Assembly (NCBI RefSeq): GCF_021538615.1
Contig: NZ_JAJHIZ010000003.1
Span: 930,001-994,000, forward strand
Reading direction: 5' to 3'
Length of the DNA: 64,000 bases
Source of the DNA: Niabella agricola
Lineage (GTDB): Bacteria > Bacteroidota > Bacteroidia > Chitinophagales > Chitinophagaceae
The notes beneath the pieces are model-generated. The model searched no databases, had not been told where the DNA came from, and saw only the letters and a program-made list of their open reading frames with translations. Shown piece by piece: positions 44,158 to 53,553 of the stretch (its first letter is position 1; every line of letters starts with the position of its first letter). A program made the position numbers and the translations under genes.

Positions 44158-44328
44158 TTTATGTTTCCGCTTTACATCTTTTCCATGCTTCTTTTTCAGA
44201 TCTTCCTCAGAAGAAGGAGGATGCGGAAAGCCGGGCATATCCTGATCAATCCTCGGGTCATTACTTTTTTCTACCTCTTCCTTTTTATCGATCGGGCCGG
44301 GGTGCTTATGTTTTTTAAGGGTCGTCAT
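44155..44328 (-). CDS. Small basic hypothetical protein (57 residues)
   Basis: Reads MTTLKKHKHPGPIDKKEEVE, then SNDPRIDQDMPGFPHPPSSE and the tail DLKKKHGKDVKRKHK. The composition (Lys/His/Pro/Glu, no hydrophobic core) suggests a disordered or nucleic-acid-binding peptide; similar short Pro/Lys-rich proteins are common in Bacteroidota. ATG 44328 follows an A-rich leader. Its stop overlaps the convergent terminator. It lies just downstream of pdeM on the same strand. Confidence 0.6.
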   Translation of the reverse strand: MTTLKKHKHPGPIDKKEEVEKSNDPRIDQDMPGFPHPPSSEEDLKKKHGKDVKRKHK

Positions 44329-44380
44329 ATTACTGTTTTTATAATACGGTTAAATATGATGCCAAACAACTGATTAACCC

Positions 44381-45040
44381 CTATTTAAATGCAAATATTT
44401 TGTCGTCGCTGATCACAAAATAATCCGCCCCCATCCGCTTTTCAAATGTTGTACAGAGGCCCGTAAACGCACTAAATGCCGGCAGCAATAAATGACAGGT
44501 ATCATATACAAAACAGGGAAGACAGAGTGATTGCCGGGCTTTTCCGGAGAGCTGATAACCGGGGTGTATATGGCCGGATATTATAAGCCGCTCGTTCTGC
44601 AGTTTGTCCATGGCATGCACAAAATGAAAAGGAGCTACAACATGTTCCGGATCGGTAACCCGTATCGCCAGGTCGCCGTAATCAACAGGCATATGCCGGT
44701 CATGATTTCCCGGAACCAATACAAACGCTAATTCCTTATACGATTGCCGCCAGTTTTTAAAAATAAGCACATCCTTATTAAACTGATGATGAAACATATC
44801 TCCAGCCACCAATACCTGTTCCGGCTTAAACTGTTCAATTAACCCTGCAAGGCGTTTCAGGTCATCTTCCATTACCCCTGTAGAAACCGGAATACCATGT
44901 GCCCTGAAGTAACCGGTTTTACCAAGATGCAGATCGGCCAGTATCAACATTTTTTGGGCGGGCCAGTATGCAGCCCTGGCCGCCGACAGGATAATGATTT
45001 CGTCTTTATAATGTATTGTTATTGTATTCCTTCCCGGCAT
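44381..45040 (-). CDS. pdeM: Ligase-associated DNA damage response endonuclease PdeM
   Basis: 219 residues from ATG 45040; start MPGRNTITIHYKD fits the family. Calcineurin-like metallophosphoesterase with the full metal set: ADLHLGKTGYFR, LVAGDMFHHQFN, VPGNHDRHM, ISGHIHPGYQ. In many bacteria this protein is encoded with an Lhr-like helicase, an exonuclease and an ATP-dependent ligase forming a DNA repair cassette. Here it overlaps the helicase gene by 35 nt and is translationally coupled; ligase and exonuclease genes are not in the window. Confidence 0.92.
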   Translation of the reverse strand: MPGRNTITIHYKDEIIILSAARAAYWPAQKMLILADLHLGKTGYFRAHGIPVSTGVMEDDLKRLAGLIEQFKPEQVLVAGDMFHHQFNKDVLIFKNWRQSYKELAFVLVPGNHDRHMPVDYGDLAIRVTDPEHVVAPFHFVHAMDKLQNERLIISGHIHPGYQLSGKARQSLCLPCFVYDTCHLLLPAFSAFTGLCTTFEKRMGADYFVISDDKIFAFK

Positions 45041-47495
45041 GCTTTTTCTTTGTTTTATTTGCTTCTTCCTGCATCCGCCGGATCTTTGCATCCAGCTCTT
45101 CGCTGCTCAGGTTCTGACGCAAGCTGTCTACTTTTATTGGAAAGCTTAACGGTGTAAACGCCCCTGCCTTCACAATCACGATCCGACTTCTCAGTATCCG
45201 CTGCAGGGCGGCCATCAGCCGTGGTTCTTCCAGTTGCTGATAAAACACTTCGTCAAACGCCTGTCTTAATAACAGGTTCTGCGGGTCATATTGTTCAAAA
45301 ATTCGGAAGATCAATCCTGAAGAAGACTGAAGATTTTTGTTATTCTTTAAATGCCCTGCATAATTGCGCATCACCAGTCCAGCAATAACCGAAATATCGC
45401 GGAATTTACGACCCGCCATCTCTGCAGCATTGATGCTTTTGCTGATATCCGCCGTCAGGTTTTCTGTTGAAAAGATTGTTTTAAGTTGTTCACCGGTAAG
45501 TTCCAGTGGCTGGTCGCTCAGCAGCTCAAAGCCATAATCATTCATCGCCATGGAAAAGCTAATGGGTTGTACCCTGCTAAAGCGGTACGCCACCAATGCC
45601 GCCATCACCTCATGCACCAACCGTCCTTCAAAAGGGTACATATAAATGTGATGGCCGTCTTTTGTTTCGATCTGTTCCACCAGGAATTCATCTTCCCGGG
45701 GTACATGCGAAACGGCCTGTTGTTGTACAAACAACGGATGCAATGCTTTAAGTTCTTTATCACCAGCGGTGGGGTTCAGCGCACTGCTATACTTATGCCG
45801 CAATAACGCACTTAAATTAGAAGAAAGCGGCAGGCGTCCGCCCATCCAGCTGGGTGTAATGGCCCGCTTGGCCTTGCTGTGGCGCACAAGAACGGTAAGG
45901 TCGCGGATCATTACAAATTCCACGACCTTACCGGCCAAACCGAAGGTATCGCCGGGCAACAGGCGGGCTACAAAATACTCCTCAACCATACCGATATACC
46001 CCCCCGACACATATTTTACCTTCAGCATGGGGTCGCTAACGATCACCCCCAGGTTCATACGGTGCATCATGGCGATCTTACGGCTTTTAACCACATAGAG
46101 CCCCTGTTCTATCACTACTTTCTGAAACTCATCATACGCGTGCAGTACTTCCCCACCCCTGGTTACAAACTGCAGCATCCAGCGCCACTCCTCCGGTTCC
46201 AAACCGGCAAAACAATAGGTCTGCCGTACTTCTTCAAACAGCTCCTTTTCCCTGAAACCCTCTCCTACGGCCAATGTTACCAGATATTGCACCAATACAT
46301 CAAACGTGAGCAAAAGCGGTACACGGCTTTCAATGATCTTTTCTCTGGCCGCCTCCTTAAGGGCGGCTGCCTCCACCAGCTCCAGGGAATGTGTTGGCAA
46401 AAAATAGATTTTTGAAGTTTCAAAGGGAGAATGGCCGCTGCGCCCAGCTCTTTGTAAAAACCGCGCCACGCCTTTAGGAGAGCCGATCTGTATCACGGTA
46501 TCCACCGGCTTAAAATCCACGCCGAGGTCCAGTGACGAAGTGCAGATTACTACTTTTAGCTGGCCGGTATGCAGCCGCTCTTCGATCCAGGAACGCAATT
46601 CCGCATCCACGGAACCGTGGTGCAATGCCAGCTGTCCGGCCAGATCGGGCGCCGCACTCAGTAATACCTGGTACCATAATTCCGATTGTCCCCGGGTATT
46701 GGTAAAAATAAGGGTGGTCTTACTTTCCGCGATCACCGGCAACAAGCGGTCTGCCAACCGGGTTCCCAGATGGCCAGCCCAGGGCAACTCCTCAATTTTG
46801 TCCGGGATAATGGAAATGATTTCCGTTCTTTTTTCTTCTTTAGCCCGGATCATGACCCGGCGTGTTGTCTTATCCGGCAGCAATACATCCAGCGCTTCGT
46901 CTGTATTGCCGATGGTGGCCGATATACCCCATATCTTAACTCCCGGCGCTATCCGTTTCAGCCGGGCGATGGCCAGCTCTGTTAATACGCCTCTTTTACT
47001 TCCCAGTAGTTCATGCCATTCGTCTACAGCGATGCATTGCAGGGATCTGAAGAGTGCCGTATTATTTTTCTGCGCAAACAACAGGTGCATGCTTTCCGGG
47101 GTAATGATGAGTACCTCCGGCATTTTCTTCTTCTGGCGCTGGCGCTCCGCCACCGGGGTATCTCCGCTCCGGACACCTACTTCCCAATCGAGTCCGATTT
47201 CTTCCAGGGCGGTTTTCATGGCCCTGCCCAGGTCTTTTGCCAGGGAACGCAATGGTGTCACCCACAGCAATTTCAGTCCGTTTCCATAGCGCTCCGGATG
47301 ATTCAGATAGTGAATCACCAGGGCCAGGAATACAGAAAAGGTTTTACCAAAACCCGTTGGGGCAATCACCAGGCCGGAATATCCTTCCTGGAATTTCTTC
47401 CAGGTCTGTTTTTGAAAATGAAAGGGGCTCCTGGAAGCCTGCTGCATCCATTCCCTGACAATCTGATATCCATCGGAGCTTTCAAAACGCGCCAC
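45006..47495 (-). CDS. Ligase-associated DNA damage response DEXH-box helicase (Lhr-like)
   Basis: 829 residues. Superfamily 2 helicase: Walker A APTGFGKTFS, motif Ia TPLRSLAKDL, motif II DEWH in CIAVDEWHELLGS, motif III SATIGN, motif V TSSLDLGVDFKPVD and motif VI FLQRAGRSGH. The Lhr-core and DUF4145-like C-terminal winged-helix region follow. A 3'-5' DNA helicase acting in the cytoplasm with PdeM in DNA repair. Shorter than E. coli Lhr (1538), matching the stand-alone Lhr-core type. Confidence 0.92.
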   Translation of the reverse strand: MARFESSDGYQIVREWMQQASRSPFHFQKQTWKKFQEGYSGLVIAPTGFGKTFSVFLALVIHYLNHPERYGNGLKLLWVTPLRSLAKDLGRAMKTALEEIGLDWEVGVRSGDTPVAERQRQKKKMPEVLIITPESMHLLFAQKNNTALFRSLQCIAVDEWHELLGSKRGVLTELAIARLKRIAPGVKIWGISATIGNTDEALDVLLPDKTTRRVMIRAKEEKRTEIISIIPDKIEELPWAGHLGTRLADRLLPVIAESKTTLIFTNTRGQSELWYQVLLSAAPDLAGQLALHHGSVDAELRSWIEERLHTGQLKVVICTSSLDLGVDFKPVDTVIQIGSPKGVARFLQRAGRSGHSPFETSKIYFLPTHSLELVEAAALKEAAREKIIESRVPLLLTFDVLVQYLVTLAVGEGFREKELFEEVRQTYCFAGLEPEEWRWMLQFVTRGGEVLHAYDEFQKVVIEQGLYVVKSRKIAMMHRMNLGVIVSDPMLKVKYVSGGYIGMVEEYFVARLLPGDTFGLAGKVVEFVMIRDLTVLVRHSKAKRAITPSWMGGRLPLSSNLSALLRHKYSSALNPTAGDKELKALHPLFVQQQAVSHVPREDEFLVEQIETKDGHHIYMYPFEGRLVHEVMAALVAYRFSRVQPISFSMAMNDYGFELLSDQPLELTGEQLKTIFSTENLTADISKSINAAEMAGRKFRDISVIAGLVMRNYAGHLKNNKNLQSSSGLIFRIFEQYDPQNLLLRQAFDEVFYQQLEEPRLMAALQRILRSRIVIVKAGAFTPLSFPIKVDSLRQNLSSEELDAKIRRMQEEANKTKKKHAGKEYNNNTL

Positions 47496-47667
47496 AACAT
47501 ATTCTTTTTACCGGATGTTCCAAGTGCTCTCAATTCATCTTAAATTGAGGACGAAACAGGTAAAATTACATGAAATGAGCCATAAAAATGACCGGGTAAT
47601 TTATACCCAAAACGATGGTATTTTTAGGATGTATTCCAGTCCATCAATAAAAATAAACAGATGAAAA

Positions 47668-48873
47668 ATGCGGTTAAGAACTTTTGAATCCTTTTGGTTA
47701 CTCAAAAACGGATTGCTTTACAGCTATCCTTCCCTGCAGGAAGATCTCGGTTCGGATATCGTCGTTATCGGTGGTGGCATTACCGGTGCGTTGATCAGTC
47801 ATGCATTACTGCAAGCCGGTTACGAGGTAACGGTTCTGGACAAGAGAGATATCGCACAAGGTAGTACGGCGGCCACCACCTCCATGTTGCAATATGAAAT
47901 CGATGTACCGTTGTACCAGCTGGCCGACCGTATCGGAACAGAAAACGCCGTGCGCTGTTATCAGGCCGGCATCCGGGCCATTGAAGACCTTGCCGTACTT
48001 GTTTCCGATGAACAAATCGATTGCGGATTTACCCAAAAACAATCGCTTTACTTTGCGCATGATGAAAAAGCCGCAACAACACTCCGGCAGGAGTATGCGA
48101 TCCGCCGGCAATATGGGTTAGGCGTAAGCTGGCTGTCACCGGCAACCATTGCACAACAGTACCAGCTGCAAACATCTGGTGGTATCCTTTCTGATACAGC
48201 AGCCAGTATGGATGCCTACCGGTTTACACATGAACTGTTTCAAAAAAACCAGCAGCGGGGATTACGCATTTATGATCAAACCGAAATCAGCAACATCAGC
48301 TACCAGGCTTCCGGCGTGCAGCTTGAGCTCACCAATGGCTGCGTGGTACGCGGCAAGAAGATCGTGTTTTGCTCCGGTTATGAAACGGTGGCCATGTTCC
48401 CCGAAAAGACGGCCCGGCTGTTCAGCACTTTTGCCTGCATCAGCGAAGCGGATGCGCAGCTTTCATCAGAGTTGAAGCAATTGTTGATTTGGAATACCGA
48501 AAAACCCTATACCTACATGCGTACCACCGACGACAACCGGCTGCTAATTGGCGGTGCAGACAGTCCGTTTAACTCCGGCTCTTTCCGGGAGCGCGTTAAG
48601 GATAAAAAAACAAAGCTACTGATGGAAAAACTGAACCGCTTTATGCCAGGCACGTCGTTTATCGACGATTTTTCCTGGGCCGGTTGCTTTGGATCTACAG
48701 CTGATGGATTGCCCTATATTGGCCAGCATGAAAAATATCCCAATGCCTATTTTGTACTGGGATTTGGCGGAAATGGCATTACGTTTTCGGTTCAGGGCAT
48801 GAAACTGCTCCTCAAGTTGCTTCGTGATGAAACGGACCCATTACTGCCACTGTACCGTTTTGGAAGATCCTGA
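47668..48873 (+). CDS. FAD-dependent oxidoreductase (DAO family)
   Basis: 401 residues. Rossmann FAD site DIVVIGGGITGALISHALLQ with the acid at VLDKRD, then STAATTSMLQYEID, the conserved turn after the flavin site in D-amino-acid-oxidase-type enzymes. Middle substrate domain YTYMRTTDDNRLLIGGADS and C-terminal FAD contact FVLGFGGNGITFSVQG. Most like glycine/sarcosine or gamma-glutamylputrescine oxidases; substrate unresolved. Cytoplasmic, no signal. Stands alone, convergent with ugd across a 260-nt repeat-bearing gap. Confidence 0.85.
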   Translation: MRLRTFESFWLLKNGLLYSYPSLQEDLGSDIVVIGGGITGALISHALLQAGYEVTVLDKRDIAQGSTAATTSMLQYEIDVPLYQLADRIGTENAVRCYQAGIRAIEDLAVLVSDEQIDCGFTQKQSLYFAHDEKAATTLRQEYAIRRQYGLGVSWLSPATIAQQYQLQTSGGILSDTAASMDAYRFTHELFQKNQQRGLRIYDQTEISNISYQASGVQLELTNGCVVRGKKIVFCSGYETVAMFPEKTARLFSTFACISEADAQLSSELKQLLIWNTEKPYTYMRTTDDNRLLIGGADSPFNSGSFRERVKDKKTKLLMEKLNRFMPGTSFIDDFSWAGCFGSTADGLPYIGQHEKYPNAYFVLGFGGNGITFSVQGMKLLLKLLRDETDPLLPLYRFGRS

Positions 48874-49134
48874 GCAGGGAGCGGGTTTACCGTTTGAGGT
48901 TGGACCCGTTTTACACTCGGTGATCAGTCAACAGTTGTCAGTTGATGATGCAGGGATTTGAAATTTGTCTTTCGGATCGTTGACCCATTTTTATGCTTGA
49001 TAGACTTTCGTGATTTCTGATTGCTCATCCCAACCCGGTATTCCCATCAACATACGCAGCACTGAACGGGAGCGGAATCTTCATTCCCACATTTTCACAT
49101 TTCCAAATGCTCACATTCCCAAAGGAAAATCCCA
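48874..49134. repeat. Low-complexity convergent spacer
   Basis: Contains degenerate word strings, including CAACAGTTGTCAGTTGATG and CACATTTTCACATTTCCAAA, and no gene. Confidence 0.45.
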
Positions 49135-50448
49135 CTAATTCACCTTGCTCCGCCCAATGCTTTCATAATGGAAGCCCAGCTCTTTCATTTTTTCAAGCGT
49201 GTATACGTTCCTCCCGTCAAAAATAACCGGGGCCTTCAGGTGTTGTTTTATTTTTTCGAAATCCGGGTTACGGAACTCACTCCATTCTGTCAAAATAAGC
49301 AAGGCATCTGCATCCCGTAATGCTTCGTACTGGTTTCCGGAGTAATCCAGCTGGTCGCCAAACAGCTGGCGTACATTTTCAGTAGCCACCGGGTCATATA
49401 CTTTTATATGCGCTCCTGCAGCCAGTAATTCCCCGATAATCTCTATGGAAGGCGCATCCCGGATGTCGTCGGTTTCCGGTTTAAAGGCCAGTCCCCATAA
49501 TGCTAACTGTTTGCCTTGCAGATTGTGATCAAAATACTGGCTGAGCTTTTGAACCAATCGTTTTTTTTGTAGTGCGTTCACCGTGAGTACCGATTGCAGT
49601 AATTTAAAATCGTATTTATGCTCCTGTGCGGTAAGGTTCAATGCCAGTACATCTTTCGGAAAGCAGCTGCCGCCATAACCGATGCCGGGAAAAAGAAACC
49701 GTTTACCAATGCGCTGATCACTGCCGATGCCAATACGTACCCAATCCACGTTCGCACCCGTCCGCTCGCAAAGGTTGGCAATCTCATTCATAAAGGAGAT
49801 CTTCATCGCAAGGAAGGAATTAGCCGCATACTTGGTCATCTCGGCGCTACGGGCATCCATAAAATAAATGGGGTTTCCCTGCCGTACAAAAGGATTGTAC
49901 AGGTCGCTCATAATTTTGACCGCCCGTTCCGACGCTGTGCCGACAACAACCCGCTCCGGCTTCAGAAAATCGTCTACCGCAACGCCCTCCCTCAAAAATT
50001 CAGGGTTGGAAACCACATCAAACAAGGACGAAGGCAGTTTCTCTGATAAAATAGCGGCTACTTTTTCGGCAGTACCAACAGGCACTGTACTTTTATTAAC
50101 AATAATTTTATAAGAGGTAATCAGGTCTCCGAGCTCTCCGGCTACCTTTAATACATACTTCAGATCCGCTGCACCATCGGCGCCGGAAGGCGTTGGAAGG
50201 GCCAGGAACACCACCAGCGCGTCTTTCACCGCATTGGCCAGATCATCCGTAAAGCGGATTCGCTCTTCCCGGATATTCCGGGCCAGCAATACATCCAGTC
50301 CCGGTTCGTAAATAGGTGTTTTACCGTTTTGCAATGCAGCGATCTTCTTCTGGTCCACGTCCACGCAAACCACCTGGTTGCCCGTTTCCGCAAAGCAGGT
50401 GCCTGTTACCAGTCCCACATATCCTGTTCCAATAACCGCTATTTTCAT
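49135..50448 (-). CDS. ugd: UDP-glucose 6-dehydrogenase
   Basis: 437 residues. Oxidises UDP-glucose to UDP-glucuronate with two NAD+, feeding exopolysaccharide or capsule precursors. NAD site MKIAVIGTGYVGLVTGTCFA, IVNKSTVPVGTAEKV, SNPEFLREGVAVDDF, catalytic Cys in GYGGSCFPKDVLAL and C-terminal KPETDDIRDAPSIEI. Full length for the family. Lies 52 nt downstream of map on the same strand, in the place where infA/rpmJ usually follow, so it may be read from the ribosomal operon. Confidence 0.95.
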   Translation of the reverse strand: MKIAVIGTGYVGLVTGTCFAETGNQVVCVDVDQKKIAALQNGKTPIYEPGLDVLLARNIREERIRFTDDLANAVKDALVVFLALPTPSGADGAADLKYVLKVAGELGDLITSYKIIVNKSTVPVGTAEKVAAILSEKLPSSLFDVVSNPEFLREGVAVDDFLKPERVVVGTASERAVKIMSDLYNPFVRQGNPIYFMDARSAEMTKYAANSFLAMKISFMNEIANLCERTGANVDWVRIGIGSDQRIGKRFLFPGIGYGGSCFPKDVLALNLTAQEHKYDFKLLQSVLTVNALQKKRLVQKLSQYFDHNLQGKQLALWGLAFKPETDDIRDAPSIEIIGELLAAGAHIKVYDPVATENVRQLFGDQLDYSGNQYEALRDADALLILTEWSEFRNPDFEKIKQHLKAPVIFDGRNVYTLEKMKELGFHYESIGRSKVN

Positions 50449-50500
50449 ATGTTTTCCTTAAAGATTAAAAATTAAAACCTTCCGCGTTTAATACGATAAA

Positions 50501-51310
50501 TCAGGCTTTAAGTGTGCAGACAAATAATTCGGGGTTCTGTTGTTCTGCTTCCTCGATGGTTGCGTAGTTGGAAAGCACATCTGCCTTTCCCGGACGCACA
50601 CATACATCATGTTCGAAATGCACAGAAGGACTTCCATCCTTTGTACGCACCGTCCAGCCATCACTTTCCGTAAACACCTCCTTCTTTCCAAGGTTAATCA
50701 TTGGTTCAATAGCCAGTACCATTCCGCTTTGCAGCTTCATACCCGTACCTCGTTTTCCATAGTTGGGTACCTGCGGATCCTCGTGCATTTTCTGCCCCAG
50801 TCCATGTCCCACCAGTTCTCTTACCACACCATAACCATGTTCTTTTTCAGTATAATGCTGAATTGCAAAACCAATATCCCCGATGCGATGCCCGGTGGTG
50901 GCTTTTTCGATTCCCTTATACAACGACTCCTTGGTAACCGCAATCAGTTGCTGTGCCTCCGGCGTTGGCTCACCGATGGCGAAGGTATATGCATGATCGC
51001 CATGCCACTTATCCAGGATCACTCCTACATCGATCGAAACAATATCTCCCGGTTTTAACTCCGTTTTATTAGGGAAGCCATGCACCACCACATCATTAAC
51101 CGATATACAGGAATTGAAGGGATAACCATTATAGTTGAGAAAGGAAGGGATCGCCTTATGATCGGCTATAAATTCACCGATCATCTTATCCAGGCTCAGT
51201 GTTGTGATGCCGGGTTTCAGGATCTTTGCAATTTCAGTCAGTGTTTTGCTTACCAGCAGTGCACTCCTGCGCATCAATGCCACCTGGTCATCTGATTTGA
51301 TTTTTACCAT
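50501..51310 (-). CDS. map: Methionine aminopeptidase, type I
   Basis: 269 residues from ATG 51310 (upstream codons lie in the terminator hairpin). Removes the initiator Met from nascent proteins. Metal-site residues in the standard order: Asp in SIDVGVILDKWHGD (two Asp), His in LVGHGLGQKMHEDP, Glu in LAIEPMINLG and the last Glu in HFEHDVCVRPGK. Preceded by secY with a 69-nt gap holding a hairpin with T tract, which may lower read-through. Confidence 0.95.
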   Translation of the reverse strand: MVKIKSDDQVALMRRSALLVSKTLTEIAKILKPGITTLSLDKMIGEFIADHKAIPSFLNYNGYPFNSCISVNDVVVHGFPNKTELKPGDIVSIDVGVILDKWHGDHAYTFAIGEPTPEAQQLIAVTKESLYKGIEKATTGHRIGDIGFAIQHYTEKEHGYGVVRELVGHGLGQKMHEDPQVPNYGKRGTGMKLQSGMVLAIEPMINLGKKEVFTESDGWTVRTKDGSPSVHFEHDVCVRPGKADVLSNYATIEEAEQQNPELFVCTLKA

Positions 51311-51320
51311 ATTATTTATT

Positions 51321-51351
51321 AAAAAAGTCCCGCAACTTACGCTGCGGGACT
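51321..51351 (-). terminator. Hairpin with T tract between secY and map
   Basis: AGTCCCGCA / TGCGGGACT (51326-51334 with 51343-51351), 9 bp perfect with 8-nt loop; on the minus strand six T follow, 11 nt before the map start. Looks like an intrinsic terminator or attenuator inside the operon. Confidence 0.7.
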
Positions 51352-51379
51352 GCAAAGTTATTGAATTTCTTATAACGAA

Positions 51380-52720
51380 TTAAATCTGAATCGCAGAAGA
51401 ACTTTGGCGTCCCTGGATCCGGCCGCTCTTCATCAATCCATCGTACTGACGCATCATCAGTTGTGTTTCGATCTGCTGTAAAGTATCCAGCACCACACCC
51501 ACCATGATCAGCAGTGATGTACCTCCAAAGAACATAGAGAAACCCTGCGTCATACCAAACATTTTCTGGATCAAACCAGGCAGGATGCCTACAAAAGCCA
51601 GTAACACAGCCCCCGGGAACGTGATCCGGTCCATAATGGTACCAATATAGTCCGTTGTAGGCTGACCAGGTTTTACACCGGGTATAAAGCCGTTATTCTG
51701 CTTCAGGTTGTCGGATATCTGCTTGGGGTTAAAGATCAATGCTGTATACAGAAATGTAAAGCCGATCACCACGGTAGCATAAATGAGCATGTACCAACCA
51801 TTCGTATGATCGGTGAACATTCTTCCCAGGTCGGCATTCTTGCTGCCCATTGTAAACAGGGTAGGCACAAACATGATGGCCTGCGCAAAAATGATGGGCA
51901 TTACACCGGCACTGTTTACTTTCAGCGGCAGGAACTGGCGCGCACCGCCGAACTGACGGTTGCCAACAATCTGCTTTGCATAGTTTACCGGTACTTTGCG
52001 TACACCCTGTACCAGCAGGATGGATCCCATAATAATACCCACAAACAGCGCGATCTCAATAATAAAAATCAGGATATCACCGGTACGGGTGGAGCGGAAG
52101 GTAAGCTCCTGTGCCACCGACTGCGGCAAACGTCCCAGAATCCCAACCATAATAATAAGGGAAGTACCATTACCTAAACCTTTATCCGTGATCTTTTCAC
52201 CCAGCCACATTACAAACAAGGTTCCTGTAGTGAGCAGGATAATTGTTGTTAATGAGAAATAGAAACTGCCGTATCCGGGCATAATGGCCGGCCCGGAGGT
52301 TTGCTGCAGGTAAGCCAGGTAGGCAAATGCCTGTACGAAAGTAACCACTACGGTAAGGTACCGGGTGATCTGGTTGATCTTTTTACGGCCGCTTTCCCCT
52401 TCCTTCTGCATTTTCTGGAAAGAAGGTACCAGAACGGTCATCAGCTGCATAAAGATTGATGCTGTAATATACGGCATCACACCCAATGCAAAAATAGAAG
52501 CCTGTTCAAACGCACCACCGGCAAATGTATTGATCAGGTCAAGGATGCCGTTTTGTGCGTTGTTCTTTTGCAGCGCCTCCAGTGTAACCGGGTTGATACC
52601 AGGCAATGGTATGTATTTACCGATCCGGTAAATAAAGACAAGCAATAAAGTGAAAAGAATTTTACTCCTTAGCTCTTCGATGCTCCATATATTCTTAAGT
52701 GTAGTAATTAGTTTTTTCAC
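51380..52720 (-). CDS. secY: Protein translocase subunit SecY
   Basis: 446 residues with ten membrane helices. Central pore of the Sec translocase. Family landmarks: LLVFIYRIGKYIPLPGINP in helix 1, GGAFEQASIFALGVMPYITA as plug and helix 2 region, GISLIIMVGILGRLP-like segment in the middle, RQFGGARQFLPLKVNSAGVM and NPKQISDNLKQNNGFIPGVK (cytoplasmic loop 5). Exports NosZ, NosD, and the hydrolases in this window. Sits between rplO and map. Confidence 0.96.
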   Translation of the reverse strand: MKKLITTLKNIWSIEELRSKILFTLLLVFIYRIGKYIPLPGINPVTLEALQKNNAQNGILDLINTFAGGAFEQASIFALGVMPYITASIFMQLMTVLVPSFQKMQKEGESGRKKINQITRYLTVVVTFVQAFAYLAYLQQTSGPAIMPGYGSFYFSLTTIILLTTGTLFVMWLGEKITDKGLGNGTSLIIMVGILGRLPQSVAQELTFRSTRTGDILIFIIEIALFVGIIMGSILLVQGVRKVPVNYAKQIVGNRQFGGARQFLPLKVNSAGVMPIIFAQAIMFVPTLFTMGSKNADLGRMFTDHTNGWYMLIYATVVIGFTFLYTALIFNPKQISDNLKQNNGFIPGVKPGQPTTDYIGTIMDRITFPGAVLLAFVGILPGLIQKMFGMTQGFSMFFGGTSLLIMVGVVLDTLQQIETQLMMRQYDGLMKSGRIQGRQSSSAIQI

Positions 52721-52795
52721 CTGATTCTTCTTAAATTAGTCAATTCTCCAAAATTAAAAGACGCACTACGTGCGTCAAAATTTATTTTTGAGAAA

Positions 52796-53245
52796 TCATT
52801 TTAAAACCTCAACGGATCCACCAGCACTTTCAATTGCGGCCTTCGCTTTTTCGCTGATAGCGTGAACCTTGAAAGTGAATTTACCCTTAATTTCACCATT
52901 ACCCAAAACCTTTACTTTATCCGTTTTACCGATAAAGCCCATTGCGTAAAGGTTCTCAGCAGAAAAATCAGAAATATTATGTGTTTCGGCCCACTGATCT
53001 ACCTGGCCGATGTTAATAATCTTGTAAACGATCTTATCCGGATTCTTAAACCCTCTTTTCGGAGTACGGCGCTGGATCGGCATCTGGCCACCCTCATGTC
53101 CTATTTTACGTTTGTAACCGGCGCGGCTTTGCCCCCCCTTGTTACCTTTTGTAGAAGTGCCGCCATAACCGCTACCTTCACCACGACCAATTCTTTTTTC
53201 TTTGTGTACAGCACCTTTTGCAGGTTTTAATTCATGTAATTTCAT
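52796..53245 (-). CDS. rplO: 50S ribosomal protein L15
   Basis: 149 residues. N-terminal Gly/Arg-rich tail (RIGRGEGSGYGGTSTKGNKG) and FKNPDKIVYKIINIGQVDQW, then the C-terminal LGNGEIKGKFTFKVHAIS typical of L15. Late assembly protein of the 50S subunit. Confidence 0.97.
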   Translation of the reverse strand: MKLHELKPAKGAVHKEKRIGRGEGSGYGGTSTKGNKGGQSRAGYKRKIGHEGGQMPIQRRTPKRGFKNPDKIVYKIINIGQVDQWAETHNISDFSAENLYAMGFIGKTDKVKVLGNGEIKGKFTFKVHAISEKAKAAIESAGGSVEVLK

Positions 53246-53359
53246 TGCTTTATTTTTTACTTACGCTCCAAAAGCGGGAGCTCGCTTGTTTAATAATGCC
53301 GGTTTAAAACGGTTCGTAATAGCCGGAAAGTTGCAAATATAACGCCTCGGGGCGAAAAA

Positions 53360-53539
53360 TTACAATTCTTCTACTTTAACCATATGCTCCACCTTACGGA
53401 TCATACCCAGGATTTGCGGAGTGGCTTCTACTTCTTTGCTGCTGTTGGTTTTATTCAATCCTAAAGCCTTTAGTGTAAGTTTTTGCCGTTCCGGGCGGTC
53501 GATCGGGCTTTTTACTAACGTAACTTTTATCTTTTTCAT
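53360..53539 (-). CDS. rpmD: 50S ribosomal protein L30
   Basis: 59 residues read on the minus strand: MKKIKVTLVKSPIDRPERQK, LTLKALGLNKTNSSKEVEAT, PQILGMIRKVEHMVKVEEL. It is a normal short L30 (ferredoxin-like fold) between rpsE and rplO, as in the spc operon of most bacteria. The start ATG is at 53539. The gap of 114 nt to rplO is empty except for A/T-rich sequence. Confidence 0.96.
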   Translation of the reverse strand: MKKIKVTLVKSPIDRPERQKLTLKALGLNKTNSSKEVEATPQILGMIRKVEHMVKVEEL

Positions 53540-53553
53540 AATCTCAGATTTAG

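Noticed and set aside
44161..44373. 70-codon hydrophobic frame on the plus strand
   Set aside because: It is the complement of the more protein-like 57-residue minus-strand gene at 44155-44328 and runs through the terminator.
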